A DNA stretch of 64,000 bases from Azospirillum brasilense (GCF_007827815.1 NZ_VITH01000002.1:124001-188000), one strand, 5' to 3'; counted from the first letter of the stretch, positions 1 to 9,609 are shown. Numbers and translations are program-made. Notes: generated from the sequence alone by a model not told the origin.

Positions 1-749
1 GCGGGACCGTCCTGCTGACGGCCGGGCACCGGCTGCGCCCGCAGGACCTCGGGCTGCTCGCCGCGCTGGGGGTCGACACGCTGCTCGTCGGCGCCCGCCC
101 GCGGGTGCGCGTCGTGCTGGCCGGCGGGCCGCGCTCCGGTCCGGAGACGCTGGGCGCCATGCTCACCGCCCTGGTGGGGCGCGACGGCGGCGTGGTGGAG
201 CTGGTGGGGCCGCTGCCGGCGGACCGTGCCGCTCTGGCCGCCGCCTACGCGGCCCCCGGCGCCGACCTGCTGATCTCCGCCGGGCGCACCGGGGTCGGGG
301 AGGACGACGTGGCCACGCTGGCGCTGGCCGAGGCGGGGACCTTGGCCCTGCACGGTGTGGCCCTGCGTCCGGGCGATTCGGCGGCGCTGGGGACGGCCGG
401 CGGCGTGCCCGCCGTCCTGCTGCCCGGCGAGCCGATGGCCTGTCTGGCGGCCTACGAGCTGCTGGCCGGACGGGCGGTGCGCCGGCTCGCCGGGCGGGCC
501 CCGGCCCTGCCGCACCCGGCGCTTCCCGCCGTGACGGTGCGCAAGCTGGTGTCGGAGATCGGCTGCACCGAACTGTACCGCGTGCGCCGGACGGCGGACG
601 GGCTGGTCGAGCCCGTCGCCTCCCCGCACCGTCCTGGTCTGGCCGGGGCGGTGCTGGCCGACGGCTTCGTGCTGATCCCGGCAGACAGCGAGGGCGTCCC
701 CGCCGGGGCGACCGTGACCCTGCGCTGTTTTGACGGTACAAGTCTCTGA
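1..749 (+). CDS. MoeA-type molybdopterin-binding protein (5' end outside the window)
   Basis: The reading frame is open from base 3 and has no start inside the window, so only the C-terminal part (about 248 residues) is present. It resembles the MoeA/MogA fold and C-terminal barrel: an LRPQDLGLLAALG stretch, then PRVRVVLAG, a GADLLISAG loop, ALRPGDSAALG, and VPAVLLPGEPMACLAAYE, which matches the MoeA G-x-P-x-x-A loop. MoeA inserts molybdate into adenylylated molybdopterin in the cytoplasm. A GTG at 105 would give 214 residues, but clear family similarity upstream of it argues for a longer protein. The next gene, also moeA-like, starts 27 bases downstream, so the two are probably co-transcribed. 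The family is fairly certain; whether this copy is the active enzyme is not. Confidence 0.7.
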   Translation, partial: GTVLLTAGHRLRPQDLGLLAALGVDTLLVGARPRVRVVLAGGPRSGPETLGAMLTALVGRDGGVVELVGPLPADRAALAAAYAAPGADLLISAGRTGVGEDDVATLALAEAGTLALHGVALRPGDSAALGTAGGVPAVLLPGEPMACLAAYELLAGRAVRRLAGRAPALPHPALPAVTVRKLVSEIGCTELYRVRRTADGLVEPVASPHRPGLAGAVLADGFVLIPADSEGVPAGATVTLRCFDGTSL

Positions 750-776
750 ACAGAATCAAGCGAGGGGGGAAAGGGC

Positions 777-2747
777 GTGTCCAACCAGGACATCCGGCGG
801 TTTGTCGCCCAGGCGGCCCGGCAGGAGCAGTTTCTCGAGGTGGTGAGCCGCGACGAGGCGGAAGCGCGGTTCCGCCGCCATCTCGACCTAACGCCCAAGG
901 GGGCGGAGACGGTGCCGCTCGGCGCCGCGCTGGGCCGCGTGCTGGCCGCCGACGTGGTGGCGGCGGTCGATGTGCCCGGTTTCGACCGCTCCTCGGTGGA
1001 CGGCTTCGCGGTGCGCGCTGCCGACACGCTGGGGGCGGGCGAGGACACGCCGGTCGTGCTGCGCTTGAACGACGAGGTGCTGTCGGCCGGACGCGTCCCC
1101 TCCGTGACCGTCGCCCCCGGAACGGCGACGGTGCTCGCCACCGGCGGCATGCTGCCGCGCGGCGCCGACGCCGTGGTTATGGTGGAGCACACCGAATCGC
1201 ACGAGGAGGGCGGAGCCCTCCTGGTGGCGATCCGCAAGCCGGTGGTTCCCGGCGCCTTCGTCGCCGCCGCCGGGTCGGACATCGGGCGCGGCGAGACGGT
1301 GATGCGCCGCGGGCAGGTGCTGACCTCCCGCGAGATCGGCGTGCTGGCGGCCATCGGACGGGCCGAGGTGTCGGTGGTCCGCCGCCCCCGCGTGGCGATC
1401 CTGTCCACCGGCGACGAGATCGTCGCCCCGGGCGAACCGATCCGGCCCGGCGCCGTCTATGATTCGAACGCCGCCGTTCTCGCCGCCGCGGTGGAGGAGC
1501 TGGGCGGGGAGGCGGTCCGGCTGGGCATCGCCCGCGACGACGAGGCGGAACTGGCGCCGCTGGTCGAACAGGGGCTGGCCTGCGACGCGCTGCTGCTGTC
1601 GGGCGGCACGTCGAAGGGGGCGGGCGACCTGTCCCACCGCATCATCAGCCGCCTGACCGATCCCGGAATCGTTGCGCACGGCGTCGCGCTGAAGCCCGGC
1701 AAACCTTTGTGCCTGGCCGTAACGAAGGGCAAGCCGGTGGTGGTCCTGCCCGGCTTCCCGACCTCCGCCATGTTCACCTTCCACGAGTTCGTCGCCCCGG
1801 TGCTGCGCGCGCTGGCCGGCCTGCCGCCCGCGGCGAAGGAAAGCGTGGACGCGACGCTGCCGATGCGGCTGGGATCGGAACGCGGCCGGACCGAATATGT
1901 GATGGTCTCGCTGGTGCGCGGGGCGGACGGCGGGCTGGCGGCCTATCCGCTGTCCAAGGGCTCGGGCGCGGTGACCGCCTTCAGCGCGGCGGACGGCTTC
2001 ATCGCCGTCGACCCCCAGGCCGAGGCGGTGGAGGCCGGCACCCCGGTGTCGGTCCAGCGCATCGGCCGCGACACCCGGCCCGCCGACCTGATCGTGATCG
2101 GCAGCCATTGCGTGGGGCTGGATGCAATCACCGGCCGGCTGGTCGGCGAGGGGCTGACGGTCAAGGCGCTGAACGTCGGCTCGATGGGCGGCCTCGCCGC
2201 CGCCCGGCGCGGCGAGTGCGACGTGGCGGCCATCCACCTGATGGACCCCAAGAGCGGGGAGTACAACCGCCCCTTCCTGACCCCGGCGCTCGGCCTGGTG
2301 ACCGGCTACCGCCGCCTCCAGGGCATCGTCTTCCGCAAGGGCGATGATCGTTTCGAAGGCAAAACGGCCGAGGAGGCCGGTCTGGCGGCGGCGCAGGACC
2401 CGGATTGCATCCTGGTCAACCGCAACGCGGGCAGCGGCACCCGCATCCTGACCGACCGGCTGCTCGGCTCGGCGCGTCCCACCGGCTACTGGTCGCAGGC
2501 CAAGTCGCACAACGCCGTGGCGGTGGCGGTGGCCCAGGGGCGTGCCGACTGGGGTGTGGCCATCGACAGCGTCGCCACCCTCTACGGGCTGGGCTTCCTG
2601 CCCCTGCAGGCGGAGCATTACGACTTCGTGATTCCCAACGACCGCCGGGAGCGGCCGGCGGTCCGGCGCTTCCTGTCGGCGCTGGCCGATCCGGCGGTGC
2701 GGGAGAGGCTGACGGCGCTCGGCTTCACCGTTCCGGAAGCGGAATGA
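777..2747 (+). CDS. MoeA fused to a periplasmic-binding-like (LysR substrate type) domain
   Basis: This 656-residue protein starts at GTG 777, just after a GA-rich ribosome site. Residues ~1-430 are a full MoeA: GFDRSSVDGFAVRA, TGGMLPRGADAVVMVE, RRPRVAILSTGDE, a LLLSGGTSKGAGDL loop and VVVLPGFPTSAMF. Residues ~440-656 form a type 2 periplasmic-binding-like domain (IVIGSHCVGLDAITGRL, GSMGGLAAARRGECDVAAIH, LVNRNAGSGTRIL) with no signal peptide, so it acts in the cytoplasm. Known MoeA proteins ligate molybdate to adenylylated molybdopterin. The extra domain resembles the ligand-sensing domain of ModE/LysR-type proteins and could bind molybdate or a cofactor precursor; that is inference. It sits in tandem with another moeA-type gene. 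Confidence 0.85.
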   Translation: MSNQDIRRFVAQAARQEQFLEVVSRDEAEARFRRHLDLTPKGAETVPLGAALGRVLAADVVAAVDVPGFDRSSVDGFAVRAADTLGAGEDTPVVLRLNDEVLSAGRVPSVTVAPGTATVLATGGMLPRGADAVVMVEHTESHEEGGALLVAIRKPVVPGAFVAAAGSDIGRGETVMRRGQVLTSREIGVLAAIGRAEVSVVRRPRVAILSTGDEIVAPGEPIRPGAVYDSNAAVLAAAVEELGGEAVRLGIARDDEAELAPLVEQGLACDALLLSGGTSKGAGDLSHRIISRLTDPGIVAHGVALKPGKPLCLAVTKGKPVVVLPGFPTSAMFTFHEFVAPVLRALAGLPPAAKESVDATLPMRLGSERGRTEYVMVSLVRGADGGLAAYPLSKGSGAVTAFSAADGFIAVDPQAEAVEAGTPVSVQRIGRDTRPADLIVIGSHCVGLDAITGRLVGEGLTVKALNVGSMGGLAAARRGECDVAAIHLMDPKSGEYNRPFLTPALGLVTGYRRLQGIVFRKGDDRFEGKTAEEAGLAAAQDPDCILVNRNAGSGTRILTDRLLGSARPTGYWSQAKSHNAVAVAVAQGRADWGVAIDSVATLYGLGFLPLQAEHYDFVIPNDRRERPAVRRFLSALADPAVRERLTALGFTVPEAE

Positions 2748-3627
2748 ACTCCGTCTCGCCGGGAACGGCGTCGAAGCGCCCGGCCTGCCATTCGGCCTTG
2801 GCCTGTTCGATGCGGTCCTGGCGGCTGGACACGAAGTTCCACCAGATGTGGCGCGGACCGTCCATCACGGCGCCGCCCAGCAGGATCAGGCGGGCGGCGG
2901 TCTCGGCCTCCACGGTGATGGCGTCGCCGGGGCGCAGCACCAGCAGCCGCCCGGACTCGAAGCGGTCGCCATGGATCGTGACGGTGCCGTCGGCGATGTA
3001 GAGCGCCCTCTCCTCCGTCTCGCGGTCGATGGGCAGGCGGGCGCCGGCGTCCAGCGAGGCATCGACGTACAGCGTGTCCCACAGCGCGTTCATGGGCGAA
3101 CGTACACCGTACGCCTCGCCCGCGACGACGCGCAGCCGCTTGCCCTCGCCCTCGACCACCGGCAGCTCGTCGGCGCCGAGATGGACGAAGGCGGGGTCGG
3201 TCTCTTCATGGGTCTTGGGCAGGGCGACCCAGGACTGGATGCCCGACAGCATCCGGTCGCGCCCGCGCTCGTCGGTGGCGGAGCGTTCGGAATGGGCGAT
3301 GCCGCGCCCGGCGGTCATCCAGTTCACCGCCCCCGGCCGGATCGGCAGGACGGTGCCCAGGCTGTCGCGGTGCAGGATCTCGCCCTCGAACAGGTAGGTG
3401 ACGGTGGCCAGCCCGATGTGCGGGTGGGGGCGGACGTCGATGCCCGCCCCGGCCTTGAGGATCGCCGGCCCCATCTGGTCGAGGAAGACGAAGGGCCCGA
3501 CCATCCGCTTGCGGACGGAGGGCAGGGCGCGCCGCACCTCGAAGCCGCCGATGTCGCTGGTGCGCGGAACGACCACCGTTTCCAGCCAGCCGTCCGGAGA
3601 CTCGGTCGATGTTGGGGCCGTCGTCAT
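2725..3627 (-). CDS. pirin family protein
   Basis: A 300-residue bicupin of the pirin family. The N-terminal cupin carries the metal-site pattern PHPHIGLATVTYLFEGE and the later MTAGRGIAHSE motif; a second cupin follows at ~residues 190-280. Pirins are Fe(II)-binding proteins; some are quercetin 2,3-dioxygenases and others are regulators. ATG 3627 is preferred over an ATG 48 bases upstream because GGGAGG sits just before it on the minus strand. The 3' end overlaps the end of the convergent moeA fusion gene by about 20 bases. A second pirin lies at 24721-25569. The substrate is unknown. Confidence 0.85.
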   Translation of the reverse strand: MTTAPTSTESPDGWLETVVVPRTSDIGGFEVRRALPSVRKRMVGPFVFLDQMGPAILKAGAGIDVRPHPHIGLATVTYLFEGEILHRDSLGTVLPIRPGAVNWMTAGRGIAHSERSATDERGRDRMLSGIQSWVALPKTHEETDPAFVHLGADELPVVEGEGKRLRVVAGEAYGVRSPMNALWDTLYVDASLDAGARLPIDRETEERALYIADGTVTIHGDRFESGRLLVLRPGDAITVEAETAARLILLGGAVMDGPRHIWWNFVSSRQDRIEQAKAEWQAGRFDAVPGETEFIPLPER

Positions 3628-3714
3628 GCTGTCCTCCCGTTCCCGAAGCCTGTTCCCAATGGTGGGTGCCACCAACAGGTGGGGAGAGGCGCCGCGAATG
3701 GGAGGGGGAAAGCG

Positions 3715-3993
3715 TCAGTGCCTGGGGGTGCCGCAGCCGCCGCTTCCGCAGCCGCAGCCGCCGGCCGGGGCGGTGACGTGGATGGCGCCGCGCGCGGCGG
3801 CCAGCAGCACGTCCAGCGGAATGCCGGTGGCCTTGGCGAGGTCGCCCAGGCTGGCGCTGTCGGGCACGCCGACGCCGGGGTTGAAGACCGGGTGGATCTG
3901 CGCCAGCCGCCCCACGGCGTCCGGATCGACGGCGTTCAGCGCGCCCAGGGTGGTCTCGCCGGTCAGGGTGTTGGCGATCAGGATGTCGGCCAT
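3715..3993 (-). CDS. small protein with Cys/Gly-rich tail
   Basis: A 92-residue protein from ATG 3993 (an ATG at 4077 is also in frame, but family-like sequence starts at MADILIANT). The body is a short mixed helical domain, with ALNAVDPDAVGRLAQIHPVFNPGVGVP followed by ASLGDLAKATGIPLDVLLAAARG, similar in layout to the small ScdA-N/DUF1858 type domains (tentative). It ends in a Cys/Gly-rich tail, GGCGCGSGGCG, with three cysteines that could hold a metal or an Fe-S cluster. It lies between a pirin gene and tRNA-Ala, both on the same strand. I do not recognise a function. Confidence 0.6.
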   Translation of the reverse strand: MADILIANTLTGETTLGALNAVDPDAVGRLAQIHPVFNPGVGVPDSASLGDLAKATGIPLDVLLAAARGAIHVTAPAGGCGCGSGGCGTPRH

Positions 3994-4125
3994 GGCGTGT
4001 CCGAAGCGGGAGGGAAGGGGAATCGGCGGAAGCCGACGGTGCCGCCCGACCAAAGAGCGTTCCTTGACGCCTGTCAAGACGATGACGGCGGCCGGGACGG
4101 CAAGACGCGGAGGGCTGAAACGCCA

Positions 4126-4155
4126 AAGGGCCCGCGCGGTGTCGCGCAGGCCCTT
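4126..4155 (-). terminator. intrinsic terminator after tRNA-Ala
   Basis: A GC-rich inverted repeat just 3' of the tRNA on the minus strand, with AAGGGCCTGCGCG pairing with CGCGCGGGCCCTT around a four-base loop. A modest T-containing stretch follows, so termination strength is uncertain. Confidence 0.6.
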
Positions 4156-4163
4156 CGGGTGTT

Positions 4164-4239
<76 letters not shown>

Positions 4240-4283
4240 GAAACTCTGGGCGGCGAGCCTTGCGGCCTGCCTCGGTGGAGCGG

Positions 4284-4313
4284 GATATTGGTCAGGACGG
4301 GGGGTTGATGCAA
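4284..4313 (-). promoter_or_regulatory. possible sigma70 promoter for tRNA-Ala
   Basis: On the minus strand, TTGCAT (4308-4313) and AATATC (4284-4289) are separated by 18 bases and lie about 45 bases upstream of the tRNA 5' end. The match is only moderate. Confidence 0.3.
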
Positions 4314-4380
4314 GAGAAAAATTCAGCCCCGCCCCGCTTTTTTCCGCTCACCCGCCCCCGTCTTCCAAGGGGGAGCGCGA

Positions 4381-4776
4381 TCAGCGCTCCTCCTCGTCCT
4401 CGCCTTCGACGTCGACGACCTCGTCCATGTCGTCCTCGCCCAGCTCCGAGGTGTCCTCGATCAGGACATCGTCCTCGTCCTCGGGCGTCTCGTCGGTTTC
4501 CTCGATGTCGTCGACGGTCACCTCGTCCTCGGTCTCGTCGAGTTCGGTCGACTCCTCGTCGTTCTCGGTCTCGGTGTCCTCATCGTCCGAGGAGACCACC
4601 GGGGCCTTCTTGACATCGTCAACCGGCGCCGGGCGCGCCTTGCGGGACTTCAGCAACGCCTCGGGATCGAACTGCGCTCCGCAGCTCGGGCACACCGGCG
4701 GGTCCTTGCGCAGATCGTAATAGCGCGCGCCACAGCTCGGGCAGATGCGCTTGACGCCCCATTCGGGTTTGGCCAC
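4381..4776 (-). CDS. FYDLN-acid (TIGR02300) zinc-ribbon protein
   Basis: A 131-residue protein. The N-terminus has a four-cysteine zinc ribbon (C12-x2-C15 and C29-x2-C32) around the YYDL motif that names the family. Residues ~60-131 are strongly acidic, almost only Glu, Asp, Thr, Ser and Val. The family is widespread in Alphaproteobacteria and usually lies beside aroA or tRNA-Ala as here, but its role is unknown; the acidic tail suggests binding to a basic partner or to RNA-bound protein (inference). It is divergent from the gamma-glutamyltransferase gene. Confidence 0.9.
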   Translation of the reverse strand: MAKPEWGVKRICPSCGARYYDLRKDPPVCPSCGAQFDPEALLKSRKARPAPVDDVKKAPVVSSDDEDTETENDEESTELDETEDEVTVDDIEETDETPEDEDDVLIEDTSELGEDDMDEVVDVEGEDEEER

Positions 4777-4981
4777 GCCTCGTCCTCCGTCACGTTCCTA
4801 GGGAATGCCCAATTCGGGAATTGCAAGCCGCGCCCTTTGCCACGCCAGCGGGCGCTTGTCAAAAAAAAGTTCGCGGAATGCCACCGGCAAACTGGCGGGG
4901 CCGGCGGCCGGTGCCAAACTTCACCCTGCGGTGGTCCGCCGGGCCGCCGTCAAGGATACCATGAGAATGGGGGAGGAACCG

Positions 4982-6772
4982 ATGCCGATCCTGCTGTCCC
5001 GCCGCTGGCGGGCGCTGCTGTCCGCCGGCCTGCTGGCGGCGCTGCCGCTGGAGGCCGTGGCCCAGACACCGTCCTCGACACCGTCCTCGGCGGCGCCTTC
5101 CGCCGCCGGCGACGTGGCGCCGGAGCGCGCGACCGGGCGCGGCAGCCGCGGCGTCGACACCGCCACGCGCCACATGGTGGCCGCCGCGAATCCGCTGGCG
5201 GCGGAGGCCGGGCGGGAGATCCTGCGGGCGGGGGGCAGCGCGGTGGACGCGGCCATCGCCGTGCAACTCGTCCTCAATCTGGTGGAGCCGCAAAGCTCCG
5301 GAGTCGGGGGCGGCGCTTTCCTGGTCCATTACGATGCCGCAACGAAGGCGGTGACCTCCCTCGACGGGCGCGAGACGGCGCCGGCCGCCGCGACTCCGGA
5401 GCGTTTCCTGGGGGCGGACGGCAAGCCGATGCCCTTCTACGACGCGGTGGTCGGCGGCCGGTCGGTCGGGGTGCCGGGCACGGTGATGCTGCTGGAGCAG
5501 GCCCACCGCAAACACGGCAAACTGCCATGGCCCCGCCTGTTCGAGCGCGCCATCGCGCTGGCCGAGGACGGCTTCACGGTCAGCCCGCGGCTGAACGGCC
5601 AACTGGCGATGGAGAATCACCTGCCCGCCAACCCCACGGCGCGCGCCTATTTCTACCAGCCGGACGGCACGCCCTGGCCGGTCGGCCATGTGCTGAGGAA
5701 TCCGGAGTTCGCGGCGACCCTGCGCGCCATCGCCGACAAGGGCTCCGCCGCCTTCTACGAGGGTCCGATCGCCGCCGACCTCGTCAAGGCGGTGACCGGC
5801 CACTCCACCAACCCCGGCGACATGACCGAGGCCGACCTGAAGGCCTACCGGGTGAAGGAGCGTGAACCGGTCTGCGGTTCCTACCGTGTCTACACCCTGT
5901 GCGGCATGGGGCCGCCCAGCTCCGGCGGGGTCGCGGTCCTGCAGATGCTGGCCGTCCTGGAAGGGCGCGACATGGCCGCCACCCACAACGATCCGGCTCT
6001 GGCCGCCCATTGGCTGTCGGAGGCCGGGCGACTCGCCTTCGCCGACCGCGGTCTCTATCTGGCCGACCCCGATTTCGTGGCGGTGCCGGTGAAGGGGCTG
6101 CTCGACCGCGGCTATCTGGCGGGCCGCGCCGCCCTGGTCGGCGAGCGGTCGATGGGCAAGGCCCAGCCGGGCGAGCCGCCCTTCCGGGAAGGCCGCGCCT
6201 GGGGCTTCGCGGAGGCCGAGGAGCATGGCACCAGCCACATCTCCGTGGTCGACGGGGCCGGCAACGCCGTCGCCATGACCACCACCATCGAGGACGGCTT
6301 CGGCTCCCGCCTGATGGTGCGCGGCTTCCTGCTGAACAACGAGCTGACCGACTTCGCCTTCACCCCGACGGACGACGGCAAGCCGGTCGCCAACCGGGTC
6401 GAGCCGGGCAAGCGGCCGCGCAGCTCGATGGCGCCGACCCTGGTCTTCCGCGACGGTGCCCTGGTGGCCTCGGTGGGGTCGCCGGGCGGCAGCAACATCA
6501 TCAATTACGTGGGCAAGACGCTGATCGCGCTGCTGGACTGGGGCCTCGACCCGCAGGCGGCGGTGGACGCCCCCAATGTCGGCAGCCGCAACGGCCCGAC
6601 CGAGCTGGAGCAGGGCACCGAGGCGGAGGGCTGGATCGCGGCGCTGGAGGCGCGGGGGCACACCGTCAAGGCGATGGAGCTGACCTCCGGCACCCAGGCG
6701 ATCGTCGTGACCGGCCAAGGGCTGTCCGGCGGCGCCGACACCCGGCGCGAGGGGGTGGCGGTCGGCGACTGA
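4982..6772 (+). CDS. ggt: gamma-glutamyltransferase
   Basis: A 596-residue secreted enzyme that cleaves the gamma-glutamyl bond of glutathione and transfers it to water or amino acids in the periplasm. It has a signal peptide (basic start, LLSAGLLAALPLEAVAQ), then the large subunit with HMVAAANPLAAEAGREIL and EPQSSGVGGGAFLVHYD. The autocatalytic nucleophile is Thr417 in HGTSHISVVD, which begins the small subunit, followed by RPRSSMAPTLV and the GSPGGSNII oxyanion loop. The start ATG 4982 follows GGGAGGAACC; an ATG at 4961 is also in frame but less well placed. It lies upstream of aroA in the same direction. Confidence 0.93.
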   Translation: MPILLSRRWRALLSAGLLAALPLEAVAQTPSSTPSSAAPSAAGDVAPERATGRGSRGVDTATRHMVAAANPLAAEAGREILRAGGSAVDAAIAVQLVLNLVEPQSSGVGGGAFLVHYDAATKAVTSLDGRETAPAAATPERFLGADGKPMPFYDAVVGGRSVGVPGTVMLLEQAHRKHGKLPWPRLFERAIALAEDGFTVSPRLNGQLAMENHLPANPTARAYFYQPDGTPWPVGHVLRNPEFAATLRAIADKGSAAFYEGPIAADLVKAVTGHSTNPGDMTEADLKAYRVKEREPVCGSYRVYTLCGMGPPSSGGVAVLQMLAVLEGRDMAATHNDPALAAHWLSEAGRLAFADRGLYLADPDFVAVPVKGLLDRGYLAGRAALVGERSMGKAQPGEPPFREGRAWGFAEAEEHGTSHISVVDGAGNAVAMTTTIEDGFGSRLMVRGFLLNNELTDFAFTPTDDGKPVANRVEPGKRPRSSMAPTLVFRDGALVASVGSPGGSNIINYVGKTLIALLDWGLDPQAAVDAPNVGSRNGPTELEQGTEAEGWIAALEARGHTVKAMELTSGTQAIVVTGQGLSGGADTRREGVAVGD

Positions 6773-6859
6773 TCGCGGGAGCCGCGCATCGCTCGCATCG
6801 CCCTTCCCGCTGTGCTAGGTACTCCGCCCTGGTCACATTCTTGTCTGGGGAGTCCTCCC

Positions 6860-8197
6860 ATGCTGCAGGCGAAGCCGCTTCGCTCATCCTCCACCGGCGC
6901 GCTGGCCGGCACGATCCGCGTGCCGGGCGACAAGTCGATTTCGCACCGGTCGCTGATGCTGGGCGCCGTGGCGGTGGGTGAAACCGTCATCCATGGCCTG
7001 CTGGAAGGGGAGGACGTGCTGAACACCGCCGCCGCCATGCGCCTGCTGGGCGCCCAGGCGGAGCGCGGCGGCGACGGCGTGTGGCGGGTGCGCGGCGTCG
7101 GTCTGGGGGGCTTGAGCGAGCCGGCGCAGGTGCTCGACATGGGCAACAGCGGCACGGCGGCGCGCCTGCTGATGGGTCTCGTCGCGTCGCACCCGATCAC
7201 CTGCGTCTTCACCGGCGACGCCTCGCTGAACAAGCGCCCGATGGCCCGCGTGACCGGCCCGCTGGAGCAGATGGGCGCGCGCTTCGTCGGGCGGTCCGGC
7301 GGGCGGCTGCCGCTGGCGGTGGTCGGCAGCGACCGCACCGTGCCGATCACCTACCGCCTGCCGGTGGCCTCCGCCCAGGTGAAGTCGGCGATCATCCTCT
7401 GCGGCCTGAACACCGCCGGCACCACCACCGTGATCGAGGCGGAGCCGACCCGCGACCACACCGAGCTGATGCTGCGCCATTTCGGCGCCACCGTGACGAC
7501 CGAGCGGATGGAGGACGGCGCGCTCGCCGTGTCCGTCGTCGGCCAGCCGGAGCTGACCGGGCGCGAGATCGTCGTGCCCGCCGACCCCAGCTCCGCCGCC
7601 TTCCCGGCGGTCGCGGCGCTGCTGCGCCCCGGCTCGGAGCTGCTGCTGCCGGGCGTCGGCATGAACCCGCGCCGCACCGGCCTCTACGACACGCTGGTCG
7701 AGATGGGCGCGAACATCGCCTTCGAGAACCGCCGCGACGAGGCGGGCGAGCCGGTGGCCGACCTGCGGGTGAAGCACGGCCCGCTCAAGGGCATCGTCGT
7801 CCCGGCGGACCGCGCGCCCAGCATGATCGACGAGTACCCGATCCTCGCCGCCGCCGCCGCCTGCGCGGAGGGCACCACCGTCATGCTCGGCCTCAAGGAG
7901 CTGCGCGTGAAGGAGAGCGACCGCCTCGCCATGGTCGCCGACGGGCTGACCAAGTGCGGCGTGAAGGTCGAGGTCGGGGCCGACGACAGCCTGACCGTCT
8001 ACGGCACCGGCAAGCCGCCGCAGGGCGGCGCCACCGTCGCCACCGCCATGGACCACCGCATCGCCATGAGCTTCCTGGTGCTGGGCATGGCCACAGCCGA
8101 GCCGGTGCAGGTGGACGACGGCGCCTTCATCGACACCAGCTTCCCCGGCTTCGTCGATCTGATGAACGGGGTGGGCGCCAGGATTTCAATGGGTTGA
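6860..8197 (+). CDS. aroA: 3-phosphoshikimate 1-carboxyvinyltransferase (EPSP synthase)
   Basis: A 445-residue shikimate-pathway enzyme joining phosphoenolpyruvate to shikimate-3-phosphate in the cytoplasm. Motifs: [11 protein letters not shown] near the start, [43 protein letters not shown], and [10 protein letters not shown] close to the end. The SAQVKS and RDHTE forms match the class II type also found in Agrobacterium. The start ATG 6860 replaces an in-frame ATG at 6812 because it aligns with the usual N-terminus and has GGGGAGTCC upstream. A strong terminator follows, which separates it here from cmk, its usual neighbour. Confidence 0.96.
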   Translation: MLQAKPLRSSSTGALAGTIRVPGDKSISHRSLMLGAVAVGETVIHGLLEGEDVLNTAAAMRLLGAQAERGGDGVWRVRGVGLGGLSEPAQVLDMGNSGTAARLLMGLVASHPITCVFTGDASLNKRPMARVTGPLEQMGARFVGRSGGRLPLAVVGSDRTVPITYRLPVASAQVKSAIILCGLNTAGTTTVIEAEPTRDHTELMLRHFGATVTTERMEDGALAVSVVGQPELTGREIVVPADPSSAAFPAVAALLRPGSELLLPGVGMNPRRTGLYDTLVEMGANIAFENRRDEAGEPVADLRVKHGPLKGIVVPADRAPSMIDEYPILAAAAACAEGTTVMLGLKELRVKESDRLAMVADGLTKCGVKVEVGADDSLTVYGTGKPPQGGATVATAMDHRIAMSFLVLGMATAEPVQVDDGAFIDTSFPGFVDLMNGVGARISMG

Positions 8198-8220
8198 CGC
8201 TCGATTGCTGCGAGACGGGC

Positions 8221-8260
8221 AAGCCCCGCGGCCTTCGGCGCCGCGGGGCTTTCTTGTTTT
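8221..8260 (+). terminator. intrinsic terminator after aroA
   Basis: Hairpin AAGCCCCGCGGC / GCCGCGGGGCTT with a short loop, followed by TCTTGTTTT, starting 23 bases after the aroA stop codon. Confidence 0.9.
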
Positions 8261-8376
8261 GCGTGCATACATTTGAATTCGTGGATTTTTTTGTAGAGCT
8301 TCCCTGATATTTTGCTACCCTGATCGTTGTGGAGACGGACGGCGCCGTACACGAGGCGCGTGTCTCGGGGGGCGAA

Positions 8377-9609
8377 ATGTCGAAAACGGGCTTCAGGCTG
8401 ACCAGCCAGATCACCGTGGCTGGCGTGTTGCTGGCGATGGTGACGGCCTGTGCCGAGCGTGGCGCCGAGCGATTCGAGTTGCTGCGGAATGGCATATCGA
8501 CAAGTTTCGAGCGGGAGCAGCTTGCCAAGACGAAGCAGGAAATAGAATTCTTTCTTTCCATCATCGACGGCCTGCAAGTCGAGAACAAGCTGTTCTTTAC
8601 GGGGATGCCTTACAAGGCGGTCGGACCGGATGGAATGACCGTTGAAATATTGCCGGAGAAACCACCTGGAGGTGGCGCGGCGACTCCCGAGAGCCTTGAG
8701 CAAAGACGCGCCAAAGCGTTCATCGATCTCGGAATTCGCGAGGTCAACCGGCGCTGCGATAGTTTTTTCGACGCGCTGTCCCAAATGCAGAAAGACACGG
8801 CGGCGATCAAGAGCGGTGTGAATATAACCGGAACCGCCATTGCGGGGGTTCTCTCCGCCGTTCAGGCGTCGGCAAAGTCGATCGCGCTGGTCGCGCTTGG
8901 GACGGGCTTTACCGAAGAAGCCGTCGGCGTCGTCAAGAGTTCCGTGGTTTTTGCCCTGAACGCGGAGGATACCCAGGATCTTGTCAGGCGTTTTCAAGAA
9001 AAATATTTGAGGGAGAACAGTCTGTCGCCGAATCCGAGCACCATCGAGGCGATCAAATACGTCCAGGATTATGCCGTGATCTGCCTGCCGGCGACGATTT
9101 CCGGATATGTCGCCAAGGCCGTGCGCGCGGCAAACCCGACGACGTCGGACGGTGCCAAGGGCGAAGGCGGGGCTTCCGCAATGGAAACCGGCATCCGCGG
9201 CGCCATAGCGGCCTTGCTTGGGTACGCAAAGCCGCTCGATGACGATCAGGTCAAGGGGCTGTATTGGTTGCTTGTTCTTGATGAGGGCAAGGCGTCGGGC
9301 GCGGAGCGGGAGAGGATCGACGCGCTTCTCGGCGATCTTGCACCGAAAGTGAACAGTGCCGGCCCGAGCGCAAAAAGCCAGGCGAAGGGAATGTTGGTGT
9401 CGTTGGCCATCCATAGGCCCGCTCTTGAGGATCAGGCGTCGGCAGCCAAGGGGAGCGACGCTGAAAAAAGGAAAACGGAAGGTGCGGCGACTGTCCGGAG
9501 GCCCCAGATGTCTCTGCCGTCCACTCCCTCGCCTTCCGGCACCGTCCGGCAAGGGATCAGGCCATCGCTCAACGCGTTCCCCGACGTCGCACCCGGGCCA
9601 CGGCCGTAG
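8377..9609 (+). CDS. uncharacterised lipoprotein inserted between aroA and cmk
   Basis: A 410-residue protein starting at ATG 8377 (GGGG run 5-9 bases upstream). The N-terminus is a lipoprotein signal ending in the lipobox VTAC, so it is probably lipid-anchored. Then come a charged helical region (~25-130), a Gly/Ala-rich hydrophobic stretch (~150-190, ITGTAIAGVLSAVQ and IALVALGTGF) that could insert in or lie along a membrane, a helical domain (~200-340), and a Pro/Ser-rich tail. Base composition is visibly less GC-rich than its neighbours and codon use is more relaxed, suggesting acquisition by transfer. I recognise no family. It interrupts a normally tight aroA-cmk pair. Confidence 0.75.
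   Translation: MSKTGFRLTSQITVAGVLLAMVTACAERGAERFELLRNGISTSFEREQLAKTKQEIEFFLSIIDGLQVENKLFFTGMPYKAVGPDGMTVEILPEKPPGGGAATPESLEQRRAKAFIDLGIREVNRRCDSFFDALSQMQKDTAAIKSGVNITGTAIAGVLSAVQASAKSIALVALGTGFTEEAVGVVKSSVVFALNAEDTQDLVRRFQEKYLRENSLSPNPSTIEAIKYVQDYAVICLPATISGYVAKAVRAANPTTSDGAKGEGGASAMETGIRGAIAALLGYAKPLDDDQVKGLYWLLVLDEGKASGAERERIDALLGDLAPKVNSAGPSAKSQAKGMLVSLAIHRPALEDQASAAKGSDAEKRKTEGAATVRRPQMSLPSTPSPSGTVRQGIRPSLNAFPDVAPGPRP

Noticed and set aside
4321-4381. Another palindromic repeat copy near the FYDLN-acid gene end
   Set aside because: Only a short CCCCC/GGGGG pairing is present, without the arms of the repeat family.
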